A stretch of 64,000 bases of DNA from Isoetes taiwanensis (lineage: Eukaryota > Streptophyta > Lycopodiopsida > Isoetales > Isoetaceae): NCBI GenBank assembly GCA_021234155.1, contig JAJEKV010000008.1, positions 10,284,740 through 10,348,739 on the forward strand. Direction: 5' to 3'. A model generated the notes under the pieces. It was not told where the DNA came from. It saw nothing but the letters and a program-made list of their open reading frames with translations, and made no database searches. Shown piece by piece: positions 32,061-44,875 of this stretch. Within the stretch, counting starts at the first letter, position 1. Every line of letters begins with the position of its first letter. A program made the position numbers and the translations under genes.

Positions 32061-34151
32061 CAGATCTATATCATCCCCTTGCCATTTCTTGCAGCCCTGA
32101 GAAGCAACTACAGACTTAAAGATCTGATAGTGCTTAATCCTAAGCATTAATCCTATTGTTTAAATTTGGTTTTTCCGGCACCCCAAAAACTTTTTAGATT
32201 TTTTTCTTGGATTAGTTTGCTATGGTTTGGGGTTTTTTGGTGGCCGGAATTTTTTCCCGGCTATCCAAAAATCGAAAGAAGTTTTTTACGGTCTAAAATT
32301 TTAGCTTTCTTAGTTTTCAGTGTATTTCCTCTTTGGGCTCGATTGCACCTGGCAAGGAGGGCCGGCGCATGCCATGCCACGATTGCTAACCTAGCGTCTT
32401 TACTGGTAATCCAAAATTCATGCGTTTGGATTTCGTGTGATTTGGAAGTTCAAAATTCTAGGTTTGTATGATCCGGATGACATGGTATGTCGGTGGACGA
32501 TCTGCATACATGCCACCAAGTTTCTTGCCCAGCGACTGTGAAGACTTAAAGGGTTTTAAGCATGTTCACATCCATCATAGAGTTGCCATAATCTGTTCAA
32601 AGCCACGGTACAGGTCCTATTGTTGATTCTTTGATAAATTAGTTAAGCAAGAATTTGGGTCTGACGTTCTTCTCCAATCCTTTGTCTATTTTCTACTCTA
32701 CATTTGTTCATACATAATCCTATGTCTACTTTTCTAATCTACATTTCTTGACATTTGGATTGCAATGCAGATTGTAGCATTGAAGTTGGAAATGCCGTGT
32801 GGTTTTTCTTGGTGTGCATCATGATGCATTATTATGGGTGACTGGGAATTGTTTTTAGGCCAAGAGCAAGACATAGGTAACTGTTCAACCTAGATTATAT
32901 AGACACATATACTGTTAAAGCTAGATTATATAGACTATACTTTTATTTGGCTAAATTATATGGAATATGCTTTTTATTTGGTCTGACATCCATAACCTTC
33001 TGTCCATCCAGCTTTTAACCATATCTGCTCTCATTCAGGAAATAAAGGAGGTCTATGATTTCGAAATGAGATATTGGACAAGTTTATGCAGGTGGATTTT
33101 GCCCCAATTCTCGGCATGCAGGGCAGGCCATGAAGAATATTTTCTTGCAAGTTTTGGCCAACCTTCACTATGGACTTCCTAAGCACTGTTTCTGAGAATA
33201 AACTCTCTGCCCAGGTAATGCAACACATTGCTGGCACAGAAGAACTAATATATGGCCCCAGTTTGTAGGATGAAAGCTGAGTTCAACATTTTCTCTCTTA
33301 CAACACCTTCCTATGTAGCAGCACATTTATAGAGCTCTTTATCCATCAGATTAATGATTAAGTCTCTATTACATGAATTTGTTTTTGGCCTTCAAGAACT
33401 TAGAGAAATTCATAACAGTGGTTGTGCTTACCATGTGTAGCCAGCTAGGTTTGTCCCTGACAGTTATATATAGTTAGCTTCATTATTGCTCAGCATTCTA
33501 CATTTTATAGCTACAAATATATGCAACATATGAGTATGGGCAGGTTATCTATTGTTTAAATTTCTGTCTATTGCTTCTAATTTGCCAGCAAGAGCAGCAT
33601 GCATGGCCTTAGATTTCTGCAGCTTTTTGTGAATCTGGAAGATGACTAGGCGCATTATAGGTTCTATTCCTTAGGATCCCTTCTATTTTATGTTCACCAA
33701 ACTTAATTTCCAGATGAATCTAGCATATGCTAACTCTAATGGGGATGAGTTATTATAGTCGATGGCTATGGAGGTCATGCGCACTCTTTGTGCGAATAAA
33801 GTCTCTGCCCCAGCTCATCTAACATAATGCCTCGGACCTACTCATTCCCTATTGCGCTAGTACTGCAAATATTCTTCAAAATATACATAGGAAGTAGACA
33901 CGAACTGCAAATATTGTACTTCCTAATCTACAATTAGGAAGTAGACATAATTGTAGACACGAACTGCAAATATTCTGTCTCAGTAATATTGTAAATATAT
34001 TGCAAATATTCTTTGTATACATTGTCAGTATTATTTATATTCTTTGTAACCAACTTGATTATAAAGATGATGTGAGTCTTATTGTAGTTCTATATATGGA
34101 ATCAAATTGTTATTTCTCACGCACTTAATATTGGCTCCTCCATGCATGCAG
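32061..34151. other. Unassigned, intron-like sequence before the RLT fragment
   Basis: Nothing is clearly coding. A GC-richer start (32,166-32,471) looks like a leader or first exon region, with one ORF of 101 codons of unknown kind. Near 33,040-33,215 a possible exon runs from CAG/GAAATAAAGG to TCTGCCCAG/GTAATG. It has no recognised protein. GAATAAA(C/G)TCTCTGCCC occurs near 33,198 and 33,796, so parts are repeated. A 60-base near-duplication (GTAGACACGAACTGCAAATA) starts at 33,893 and 33,953. This may be introns and flanks of the captured gene described next. Confidence 0.35.
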
Positions 34152-34934
34152 GATACCAATGCAGCAAGCTTCGACATGACTTATGTTTTGGCCAAGATGA
34201 TCCTACAGCAATTTTAAGTTCTGTTCAATCTGAAAGGTCTCGGACTGTTGTTAAGGCTGACATTCGCCTTCGTGCAGAGAAGTTGTATGTTATAAGGTCT
34301 ATACCGCTTGGATTAGACAGGAGGCACAATCGTTACTGGCAATTTGTGGTGGTCAGGATCCTGGAGTTGGAAGAATTTACTTCGAATCCAGTACTGATTG
34401 GGAAGTCATAGACACTGAGCAAGTAAGTTTTTCTAATACTAAAGCAAAAAGGTCTTCTATGTTGTATCTATTCCACACATGTAGCTGATTGGGTTCTCTC
34501 TTTTTGTTAATGTGGCCACAGGCATTTGATGATTTAGTGTCATTATTGGATACTCGAGGAACAAGAGAAGCTCATATGTTTTCTAATTTAAAAGAAGTTG
34601 AAGCAGGGTTTAAAATGGATATAAGATTGGCTTCAAGATTACGAACTGAACAAGTGCAATTGAGTAGACATAACAGTGGCACTGGTGAACTTTCTGCAGT
34701 AAAGGCAGATTTTGATTACAAGGAAATGGGAAGTTTATCTGTTTTAGGGGATAGTATACCTGAGCATTCTGGTGCAATAGTGGTTGAGCTTGGCAGGTCT
34801 GGAGTTGAACGCCAATGAGCTTTTGACAGATACAAACAAATGGACAAATGGCTATGGAGTCAGTGTCTGAGATCAGACATAACATTATGGCAAGAGCACG
34901 GTGCAAGAGGTGTGGCTACTCATAACTTCAACAG
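34152..34934 (+). pseudogene. Fragment of a plant DDT/homeobox-type chromatin gene (RLT-like)
   Basis: Two exons are visible. Exon 34,152-34,422 encodes SERSRTVVKADIRLRAEKLY then SIPLGLDRRHNRYWQF and, after a one-base frame change near 34,350, PGVGRIYFESSTDWEVIDTE. Exon 34,522-34,934 encodes AFDDLVSLLDTRGTREAHM and, further on, RYKQMDKWLWSQC. The splice AG at 34,521 and donors GTAAGT (34,423) and GTGAGT (34,935) are intact, and the exon join is in phase. These blocks match the WHIM-type region of plant RLT (RINGLET-like) DDT-domain proteins that work with ISWI remodellers. A TGA at about 34,816 and the frameshift make it non-functional. The rest of the gene is missing. It lies upstream of a Helitron 3' end, which suggests capture. 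Confidence 0.75.
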
Positions 34935-36865
34935 GTGAGTCCCTTTCCAAGACTGTCTTTACAATTATCAATTTTGTTATCTTCACCACTGCTCCTTATC
35001 CATTAGATCAATGATTAAATTCTCTATTATATGAATTTGTATTTGGCTTCCAAGCACTCAGAGAAATCCACGGCGCTTGGTTGTGCTTACCGTGTTTGCA
35101 TCTATCCTTCAAGAGCACATGAAATGCTATTCATGCACTTCAGAGCTACCCTTCACGACCACACCAAAAAAGGTCAGTGGCTGCAGACTTAGGAACAGTA
35201 AACAGATGCTCCTCCATTGCTTCAAAAATGTTCTTACTCCATTTTTTTCTAAGACATGGATTCCGTGCGCTCTATGTCTGGATGTTTACAATTTCAAGGT
35301 GCATTTGATCAAAGATTCCTGACATTATTGTTTTAATGTGCAGCTTGCACAATGTTTGCACGCAATATGAGGATCTGAAGATTCTTCCATGGCAAAGAGG
35401 CATATAGGCTCAAGATGTGTCAGCATTTCAGAATTTCTGTTATCTCCTAAGCTTTAAGAAAGATATGGATTTCTAGAATGTAAATGTGTCCAATCTAGAT
35501 GAGCTATTGATACATCATTTGGTGGAATCAACTATCAAATTATTGTGCTGGAGTTTTCCATAGCAAGTCTTCACCCATGTTTTCATGTTGGCTATGCAAC
35601 AAACTTCCAAGACATGTTTTTGTTTTACGAGGGTTTCTATGATATGCAGGTCTTCACAGTTCATTATCATCTCTCGACAATCTTCCACCACATTAATCTC
35701 CTTACAATATTCTTCCATTGCAAGGGAGCATTTAAACTTGGTCATAAATGTTGCCTGACTTCATTGTTTTATTGTGCAGCTTGCAGTGAACTGTTACACA
35801 TTTATTAATTTATCACATCTATATGTACGGTGAAACATGTAATAGCTGAACTATTACACATTTATTAATTTATCACATGTATATGATGGAATCTTTGAAT
35901 GGCTAGAAATGGGCTGCATGGTTCCTCACTAAAGAGACTGATTTGCATTGTTAAGTTTTATATTTTAGGTTTGCCTATGTAGAAGATTAAGACCTACACT
36001 CCATTTGCCAGTCCGGCATGTATAATTAGGTTTGTACGGACAATATATTTTGTACAACATAAGCCTTAATTAACAAGAAATGCAAATACCTCCTATTGCC
36101 CCAAAGATGGTCTTGATATTCTGAAAGCCTGTGGACAATGGACACCTTTAGTAAATATTTCAAACAGTTGTAAATTTCAATTATAGGGGAAGCATTTGCC
36201 GTTGGTAATTGATATGGTACATGTTACAGTCTCAAAGTCATTTTGAAAAACAACCATCATCAATCATCCCAATAGTCTGCAGACCAAGGGCCACGCCTTC
36301 CATGTCTGCATGTCTGAGGTTACTCTTCCATCATGGAGTCACACTTGACAAGTTTCAAGCAGCCAAACCAGAAGCTGTGGAAACACGATGGGCTAAGATT
36401 ATAATTATGCATCGTCAATATTGATAAGAGTGCATAATGTTAATATCTATGTATGCTGCATCACCCATGACACAACCTTCAAAATCATAGTCCTTAGGTT
36501 CAAGATGTGTAGAAATTATTGCAAGTATTAAGCAACCTTCAAAATCATAGTCCTTAGCTTCACGACGTGTAGATGAGGATGTTCTAAAAAATTCTAAAAA
36601 ATGCGTAGCATTCTTCATAGCTTCTAAGAGCTAATAGTTCCGTTTGACACAAATTGCACTTTTCCACTACTAACGCCCATTGCTTAAATCTCTTTATTGC
36701 AAAAGTAACAACTTTGGGATAAATCATTTGCCTTCTCAAGGGAAGCTCGTAACTTAGAAATTGTATTCATTATAAAGCTTCTCTTATTATGTTATTTGCA
36801 CTTTTGTTTTTGTGTAGAGTGACATTAGCAACACCTCATCTCCAACCTAGCATATTGTTCCTAAA
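34935..36865. other. Non-coding sequence up to the Helitron end
   Basis: No supported gene. Two tandem near-duplications of 60 bases occur: around TTACACATTTATTAATTTAT (35,795 and 35,855) and CAACCTTCAAAATCATAGTC (36,473 and 36,533). The stretch may be further intron sequence of the captured RLT-like fragment and Helitron body. Confidence 0.4.
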
Positions 36866-36893
36866 GCCCGGCAACGCCGGGCACTGTTACTAG
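36866..36893 (+). mobile_element. Helitron 3' terminus, plus orientation
   Basis: GCCCGGC (36,866-36,872), loop AAC, GCCGGGC (36,876-36,882), then ACTGTTACTAG and a T. A 7-bp GC hairpin followed about ten bases later by CTAG and then T is the canonical Helitron 3' end. The element extends to the left. Its 5' TC end is not identified, but the RLT-like fragment at 34.2-34.9 kb is a candidate cargo. A twin terminus lies at 41,300. Confidence 0.8.
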
Positions 36894-38787
36894 TTATAAT
36901 TAAGATTGACATTGGCAACAGGGTTTGCTTTGGCATCATTGCTTAGCACCATTTTTAAATGGGCTAAAGACAAGGGATCTTTGATTAGCACCATTTTTAA
37001 ATGGGGGGCAAAGACAAACGTAAAGCAAGATATTTACACACTTAAAAATGTTACTATAGGGACATCTTTTTTCTATTTGCCTTAGCAGCAAGAGCTCATG
37101 GTCCATTGTTCTAGTTGTTTGTTTTTATTCTAAAGAACTGCATCTTAGATAGCACCATTTCCTAACACAGTTAGAACTTTTGTTGTACAAAATTATTTTG
37201 GTTTATAAATTTTTATCATATTTGTGAGCATCGTGCAGTGATATGACCACCTAACATGGTCTTGCATTATTTTATGCATGATTTTAGTGCATTTGGTATG
37301 GTTTGCTATGCTGGTGCAACATGTCTGTCTGAAAAGTTTCATCCTTTTTAGACATGCAATTTATTCTACATACTGCAATTAAATACATCTACATATAAAA
37401 ACTAGAAACCAAACATTGATGCTCATCTTCCAAACATTTCTCTTATAGTGATACAGTTATTTACATGGAAAAATCATGTGAATGAGCCAATGGCAACCTA
37501 TATGACATAGAAAGTATAGCCCATATGAGGGGTTTGGTTCAGACTGTCTTTTGCTTAGTCAACAAAGTTATACTATGCAACGAGCAACATCAAGATGTCC
37601 AGAGGTATAGTAGATGTGTTGTAAAAGTTGCATGAGTTCACAAGAGTATCGTATCTTTCTTGTATTTGCATGACCCCGCTTGCTAAGACATTTGTTTGAA
37701 AAAATTACTTTGGACCTACTCTGAATCTATCGATATAACAGTTGGAAGGAATCATCTCTTTGTCATACATTTCTTAAAAATCAGCATTCTTACATAAACT
37801 TGCCATTAAAAATATATGTTATCCTAGCAAATATTTCAACAATTTTTTTTCAATATTCAGGTATAGCAAGGAGCCCAAAAGAAAAGAAAATAAAATCAAT
37901 GTAACACTCAACATTACCATCCACAACAACTTTGCAACAACATGCACTCATTAGCCCCTTGTAAAAAAAAACATTTTTTATATTTGCCTTATGGTTCAAC
38001 ACAATGTAACAACCATAAAAAAAATTTCAAACTTCAATCTACTAGACATCCTTATGTAATCCATCATCTGTATTTGGTCTTATGGTTCAACACAATGTAA
38101 CAATCAAATGCAAACTTCAACCTACTAAAACCTTATGTAGCCCATCTAGTCATCCACAATCAAACAAACGACATGTTGTCTATGTACAAGTTTTGAAATG
38201 TCGAAGTGAACCGAAGTAACGATAGGTGCTAACCCAACTGTGCAATAGCCTAAGCCAACTACGCAATGAATCCAACTTAACACATTCCCAAAGCCTGCAT
38301 GTCTGCTACTATGACATTCCACATATTTATATGCTATAGGGTAAAAGCATGCTAGGGTGTCATACATTAGTTCTAAATTCATGTACTATTTTGCACTAGA
38401 AAACCCATTTTTTATGTAATTTTGAATGTATGGTAGGACACCACGTGCTTGTCGTATATATTTAAAAAAGGAATATATTTGGTTGTTTGTCATCATGACA
38501 TGAAGTGGCCGATGGTTGTTGCAAAATTTTGGGTACAACCACTGGATTCCCTCCGATCCAAGCAAATTCCCTCCAATCCATCCCCAAGCAAGCAAATTCC
38601 CTCCAATCCACGGTCTAAGAATCTAAAACCAAGAAAAGAATTTCAAATTCTTGCCGGATCTTTGCATGCATATCAGTTTTCATAGTACTAGGGACATGGT
38701 ACAAGAAAATCAAAGTATGCACAAATGACTTAGGGTAATGTCCAAAATGAGGATGGTGATACTGAAATTGACAAAGGGAAGCAGAAA
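36894..38787. other. AT-rich DNA with no recognised gene
   Basis: ORFs are short and not protein-like. One tandem near-duplication of about 90 bases is present (TATTTGCCTTATGGTTCAAC at 37,981 and TATTTGGTCTTATGGTTC at 38,071). CTCCAATCCA/AAGCAAATTCC repeats occur at 38,548-38,612 just before the transposase gene. Confidence 0.5.
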
Positions 38788-39432
38788 ATGGTTGAACAAG
38801 ATACTCTGAATGACATGCCGAATGAAGTGACAGAGAGTGATATTGTCAACAGTGAGAATGGCATATCATATTCCAGGTACACCACAAAAAAAATCAGGAA
38901 AAGAGTAGAAAAGGTTGTTGAATGCTTTAGACATGAAGTCAGTTCTCTATCTCCTGGTCAAAGAGAGGTATTGGTTTTCAGGATCTTGCAAGACAACATG
39001 TTATTGGGGTTGTTTAAACATGTGATTGGGCTACCTTCAAAAGCAGTGGTGAAACATTCATTGTTACAAAATCTCAAAGATGGATTAGAAGAGGTTAAAT
39101 CTTCTAATAGCAGTGACAAGTTGGTAGCCAAGCACTCTATTTTATCCATTGTTGGGAAGAATGGGGAATTGAAGCAAAAAGGAGTTGCTTCAAAAATGTT
39201 GAACTACCATCCTCGAAATTTGTCATATGCTGCAGGCAGAAGAAAGAGAATGAAAATTGCAGGTCCAACTATATGGGCATTAGCAGGTAGAAAGAGAAGA
39301 CCTGATTATTTAGACGAAGATACAAAGCAATTAGTCATCCAATTTTGGTTAAACAATGCCAAGGTTTCACCTAAATACAGGGATGTAAGAAAGAAAATGC
39401 ATCAGGCAATTTAGTTTCTTGAGATACCACAG
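38788..39432 (+). pseudogene. DDE transposase gene, N-terminal exon
   Basis: The frame is open for 208 codons from MVEQDTLNDMPNEVTESDIV. It is basic and charged, with a coiled segment, then GRRKRMKIAGPTIWALAGRK and RPDYLDEDTKQLVIQFW followed by KVSPKYRDVRKKM. The (L/F)W...(V)SP(N/K)..D(V) phrase precedes the DDE core in a family of uncharacterised transposase-like proteins best known to me from animals. A stop (TAG at 39,412-39,414) occurs 18 bases before a possible splice donor CACAG/GTATTT at 39,433. The downstream exon is 8.7 kb away at 48,118 because a large element sits in the intron. Confidence 0.6.
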
Positions 39433-41299
39433 GTATTTTCATTCTTTATTGTATGAAATGCTTTCTAATGACTAATCCCTCATGTACATGTTCACTTTTA
39501 TTGGAATTTATAGTATCTTCTTTGTTTTGATGTATGAAATGCTTTCTAGTAGCTGATCTATCATTTTATGTATTCACTTTTAATTAGTTTTACATATGCA
39601 ATCACCTTTGTTGGTCTGCTTAAATTTATTGACCATGTATATTATACTAAATCTTCCTTTCTTATTTATGTAGTGACTCCATATTTCTTAACCAATGTAT
39701 AGATTAGATATTGCATAATATTGTATCTTATACATGTCTATAGAATACATATCTTGTACTCAGACTTTCAGATACTACCTATGGACTTCAAGAATTTACT
39801 CTGGAACATTAACACTAGAGTTGTCCCGGGGACCATTTCTGGTCCATGGACCAGAAATGGTCCACCATACCCCCTGCCACTTAAACCGATATATCTCACA
39901 AGAGAAATTTTAATTTTAAAATATACCACCACTATTTGAGTCTTCACTTGATTCTTAACGACTCGTGAGAATTTCATGACCATTGGATTCACCTTTATAT
40001 TGGTATGATTGTTCAAACTTTGAAGAATTTGGCAGTTTTTACAGCATTCTAGAACTGCATTCTTCAATTTTCTAGCATAAAAGTGTCTAAGCCTTGCTAA
40101 ATATGAAATTAATTGATATATTATGATAAAGCATGTCAATTTGCATGTTTTCATGTTTTGCCACTATCATTTGATATCAATTGAAGTCGCCAAACCCTAT
40201 TTTGCTTAAAAATGCTGCATGAGGTTCAAGAATTATTTCTCTCTTATTATTACAAGTTTTGACTTAATTTTTGTGACAATGAGTCCTTAACTAGACAAGC
40301 TATAGTCCAAGGAATTTTGTTTATGTTTATATGTTTTATTAGTATCATTATTAACTAAAGAAATTATTGTGCGGGATTCAAAATAAAAATATGGATTAAA
40401 GTGCTTCAATAAACCCCATCTATAAGTCTCATAAGGATAGTAAATGATGCATTCTAATTAACTCTATATAGAAATTTACTTTGTCAACATAAATATGATA
40501 TAACTGGGGTATAACCATGCATTATCTAGATCTAAGCAAGATCTAATATAACAGGATGAACACAAAGAAAGGTTCCAAAGTGCATTGATTATACCCTTAT
40601 AGCTCTAAAACTCAACAATAATGTAGGTAATGATGGTTATTGATGAATAGAGGACAATATCACGAAGTTTAGCCATGACTATAAATAAATATATCAAAAG
40701 ACTTTCCGTACCTGTTTTTCTAATTCATCTAAAATATTAACTTATTGCACTACATTTCTCCCATAAGCCTTTTAAATGGCTCAATATATGATAAAAAGTG
40801 ATATTGAGGTCCTTGGTGTGGTCTTATTAGAAAAAAAATTGAAGAAACCTACTTACTTTCCACTATCATAAAGTTAGACAATGTGTGCCTGCTCCAAAGT
40901 GTTGTAGTCTAAGTAGAACCATAGTACATGTCGATCAACTTTTATGATAAGCTATAATTTTTGTAAATTTGAACCTTTGTTGGCAATAAATATCTCAAAT
41001 TTCATGTTAGAATAATATATTATATACAACATTTGAATATAAATAAGCATGGACTATTTATAAGTCCAGGATTAAACCAACTGGATTGAGAAAATTTCTC
41101 TATGTATTTGCATTGGCTCTATTCATTTTGTCCCCTACAATGATATTATGATTTCTCGTCGTCTATAAGATAATCTTTGAAAGGTGTAAGTGGACTTTCT
41201 CATACATTCAAAGTAGCCCTTAACTACTTAATTTTTGTGCTTCGATATCATCTTTTAGATAGACAATCCTCCCTAATCAACTAATGTTATCATATATAA

Positions 41300-41328
41300 C
41301 TAGAAACGTGTGCCCGGCGATGCCGGGC
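41300..41328 (-). mobile_element. Helitron 3' terminus, minus orientation
   Basis: On the minus strand: hairpin GCCCGGC/ATC/GCCGGGC (41,312-41,328), then ACACGTTTCTAG with the end at 41,300, followed by T. It is nearly the same terminal hairpin as at 36,866, in the opposite orientation. The element body extends to the right inside the 8-kb inverted-repeat element. Its 5' end is not recognised, but the SBDS fragment at 44.9 kb would lie within a few kb of it. Confidence 0.8.
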
Positions 41329-44300
41329 ATTAGTCTTGAATGTGTGGAATGGGTAGATGTAATGGAGTTCGTAGGTGAAATAGATAGTTATAGGTTTGTC
41401 GTGTCCATAAATGCGATGGAGCATGAAGATGCCATAAGTATTTTGCATGTTGAAGTAGGCAAAGAATGGATATTCCTATGAAGGATAAAAGTTACCCTTG
41501 CATTTAAGTATGAATAACATATTAAAGAAAGTGCCTACGAAACCTATTCAGATTAAGTTGTCAAAATGCCAATTTTTAGGTTAAAGAATGTCTACAAATG
41601 CTATTCAAATTTAGTTTCAAAATGCCAGCTTTTAGAATTAAAGTAGATGAGCAAAATATTAGATGCACTTACACAAAACATGCACACCTTCAAGTTCCAA
41701 ATCTGATAGGGAGTAAAGAGATAGGGGTTTGTAATTCTGTTTGAAATAATTGATGGATGAATTTTGTGTTGGATGACAAATCTTACATGATGAGTATAGC
41801 TCTTTATTGCACACATGACAAAAAGTTAGCACATGCATCTAAATCCAGACCCCAAACCCAAGCTTCTTATATTACCCATTATCTTTGATATTATATAAGG
41901 TTAGAAAATATATCAACTTGAGGAGCAATAAATGATAATAATTATTGGAGGGGCAATTAAATGCATAAATCTAGAAAGCAAGACATACTCTAAACTGGCC
42001 TCTAATTTTTAGACTTGGAGCGTAAGCTAATGATTAATGACCTTGCCCCTGATTCTTAGAAATAATAAATGGCAATAAAACTTGATATAAAACATTACAA
42101 CCATGAACCTCCATCATTTAGAAGGTAACAGAAGGAAAATAGCATGTAATAGATGTACAAATTTTTAACAATGCTTGCGTGTAAACTTTTGGATGCTTCA
42201 ACCTAAAAAAGGAAAATATCAAATACAATTTGTGTGCTCAAATTCTGTGGCATATAACTAAAAACTTACCCAAGAATCAACTTACATATCTCAAACCTTA
42301 CCGTGGAGTTGTCCGCAAGAGAAGATTTTTTATAAGGAGAAGCACCTCGTCCAATACAGTATTTGGGTGTTGACATGGATATTGAGATCGGCTGAGTTGT
42401 GCCCACTATGTGATCTGAATATAATGACATGAGGCACTTATCATCTTTACCTGTCGTATTATATCTTAAGAAGAATCCAAAACCCCATTCTAATAAGGTT
42501 GTCGTATTATATGTTAAGAAGAATCCAAAACCTCATTCTAATAAGGTTGACTCTGTTGCAGGGAAATAGATAGTGTAAATCTCATTGGAGAAGTATCCAC
42601 TGAATTGTTCAACATGCCAATCCTTGAATCCTGTGAGTTGTATGTTTGTAGTCTTCATATAAGGTGTAGGTTCTAACATATTGCATGCTATATACAAATC
42701 ACCTGTCCAGAACGAACTCAAGGGATTGTTAAACCTTTCAAATTCAGAGGGAAACCTAGCTAAAGTAAATCTACATCTGTGATTGGATCAGGAAATAACA
42801 CAACTCGATCTTAGCTACAGGCAAATGTCTAGCCATAATTCTCGTTTAGTATAGGACGTAGACATGGTGCTGACATTTAAATATGATTCCGGGCTGTCAA
42901 TAATCATGTTTGTAGGGATAGCCATTACAGTTTTTCCAATAAAACATGCAGCCAAAATGCTTCAGGCCAGTGGACTCATAACTTCTAATGTGCATCAGCA
43001 TGTTTTGCAGACGACATAGTACCAATTTATGTGAATGTTCACAACTTTTTTTATGTTGACTGTCCAATTTCATGCACCTTCATTGCTGGAATTTGACATT
43101 ACACGATTCACAAATCTCTCAGACCAGCTTGTAAAACAGTTGAAATTGCAAACAACTCAAGTAAAGGTCAAGAATGGTTCCACAAGTAATTACAGGCTAT
43201 ATGCAACTGTACAATTTTTCTCAGCCAAGGATGATCGATCTTGATGATCAATCTTTGTCAACAAAAACCAGCCAATATATCTTGAACAACATAAGTCCGC
43301 ATGTGCTGAAGTTTTTCTCTGGAGTTTTACGCATATCAGAGACATGTGCACGGATTTCAAAAATCATTTTCTTCATAAACTTCATATATTCGTCGGGACT
43401 GTCCCCTGCAAGCACAGTTAAAGTTTTCAGTAACTGCCTGTGCTAGGACAGTATTATAATATATTAAAATTCCTAGCAAATAGAAATAATCTTACTGCGT
43501 CATCAAGTTTCTTATTTGGAACTGCAATATCATTAGTTTTGACCCCATCCTTGTCTCCATCCTTGTCTGCTAATGTTTCCCTAAGGTGCCTTAAAGAACT
43601 AAATGCTTGGGACTGTGACAATGTTGCAAAATCATTCTCTAGTTTCTCCTGGGAATTTGTATCTTTCCTTATTTTCTTTAACTTTCAGTGCCTATAGTAA
43701 GTAATATATCAATCAACCAAAACTGTAAGTAGCCTTGAATTGAAAAGCATAATATATGACAGTTACAACTTCTAAGGAGGACTCTAATATATTGTTAATA
43801 AACTAAAATTGCAATCATATGTTGCAAAATTCTGTGCTCAATTTCTGTTATCAGCATTTCTATGCTTAATTTTGCAATAAAAATGGGTGGAAATGCTTGC
43901 CAAACTCTGAGATATGGTATATACTCAGTTGGGATCAACAAAACCTAGGAGGATAGAACCAATCAGTATAACAGAATGTGAACAAAATGTTGTTAATCAA
44001 CCTGCATGGTATGGGCAAAAGAAGAAGTCCTTAGGAGAAATAACAGCGCCCAGTAAAAGGAATGAAATCCATATCACAATTGCATAAACTTAAGCCATTT
44101 AAAGAGGTCCAAATGAAATCCAAAAGCTAGATGGTTAGAAATAATCAATCCAGCGGGATGTGGGCAAAAGCAAAATGTGGGCAAAATGCTGCTACTTACC
44201 TCTATCATGATCTGTATTTCTGTCCTTTGTGGCAGGATAAATAGAAATATATCTTGCGGGTCAGTTTAGAAAACACATGCCCTCCTTTTACGTCTTCTGC

Positions 44301-44875
44301 AGTCGTGATCTCAAAGATGCACCTGCAATGTTAAAAATGAGATATCACTGTTTCAGACATAGAAAATATCATGTAGTTATAATTGACATTATTATGAAGC
44401 AAGAACCATCACATACATTATTTCTAATGCGCCAGCCAGTGCATAACAATTTCTGAGTTATTATTTGATTTGGAGCAAAAGGGAAAGGAATTAGATGCTT
44501 AAACTTTAGACACTTAGAAGGGCGTGGATAGAGCTATAGAAGAATGACCATAAGCTCATTGAAATTGGCAAAAAGTCCGGCATTGGTTTTACTCTGTAAA
44601 ATATTTAATAACATTTAGGCATGGAGTTGAGACGTAGAAGTAGGTGAGTTGGTTGCATCACCTTAGTGCTATTCACTGCAATACTGAAGTGATACATTCT
44701 GGACAGTATAATATTAAGTTGGAATGCCAGAATGCCAAGTAGCCAAATCCAAAAATTCTACAAATAGATCGAATCATACCTTTGGAAAAACTTCATTTAT
44801 GGACTGGACTCATTATTGGAAGTTACCAAATGCATTTGATGCCTACGTAAGGACTAAGGAACCAGATTGGACACC
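41329..44875. other. Non-coding interior with possible exon fragments
   Basis: Mostly AT-rich, no intact gene. A perfect-looking 48-base tandem duplication starts at 42,453 and 42,501 (GTCGTATTATAT). On the minus strand 43,690-43,495 reads as a plausible exon (ENDFATLSQSQAFSSLRHLR, then ETLADKDGDKDGVK) ending at a GTAAGA donor. The next minus-strand piece (about 43,402-43,260) begins after TGCTTGCAG and reads GDSPDEYMKFMKKMIFEIRA. I cannot name the gene. Another protein-like minus-strand stretch is 42,721-42,533. These may be further captured exons. Confidence 0.4.
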
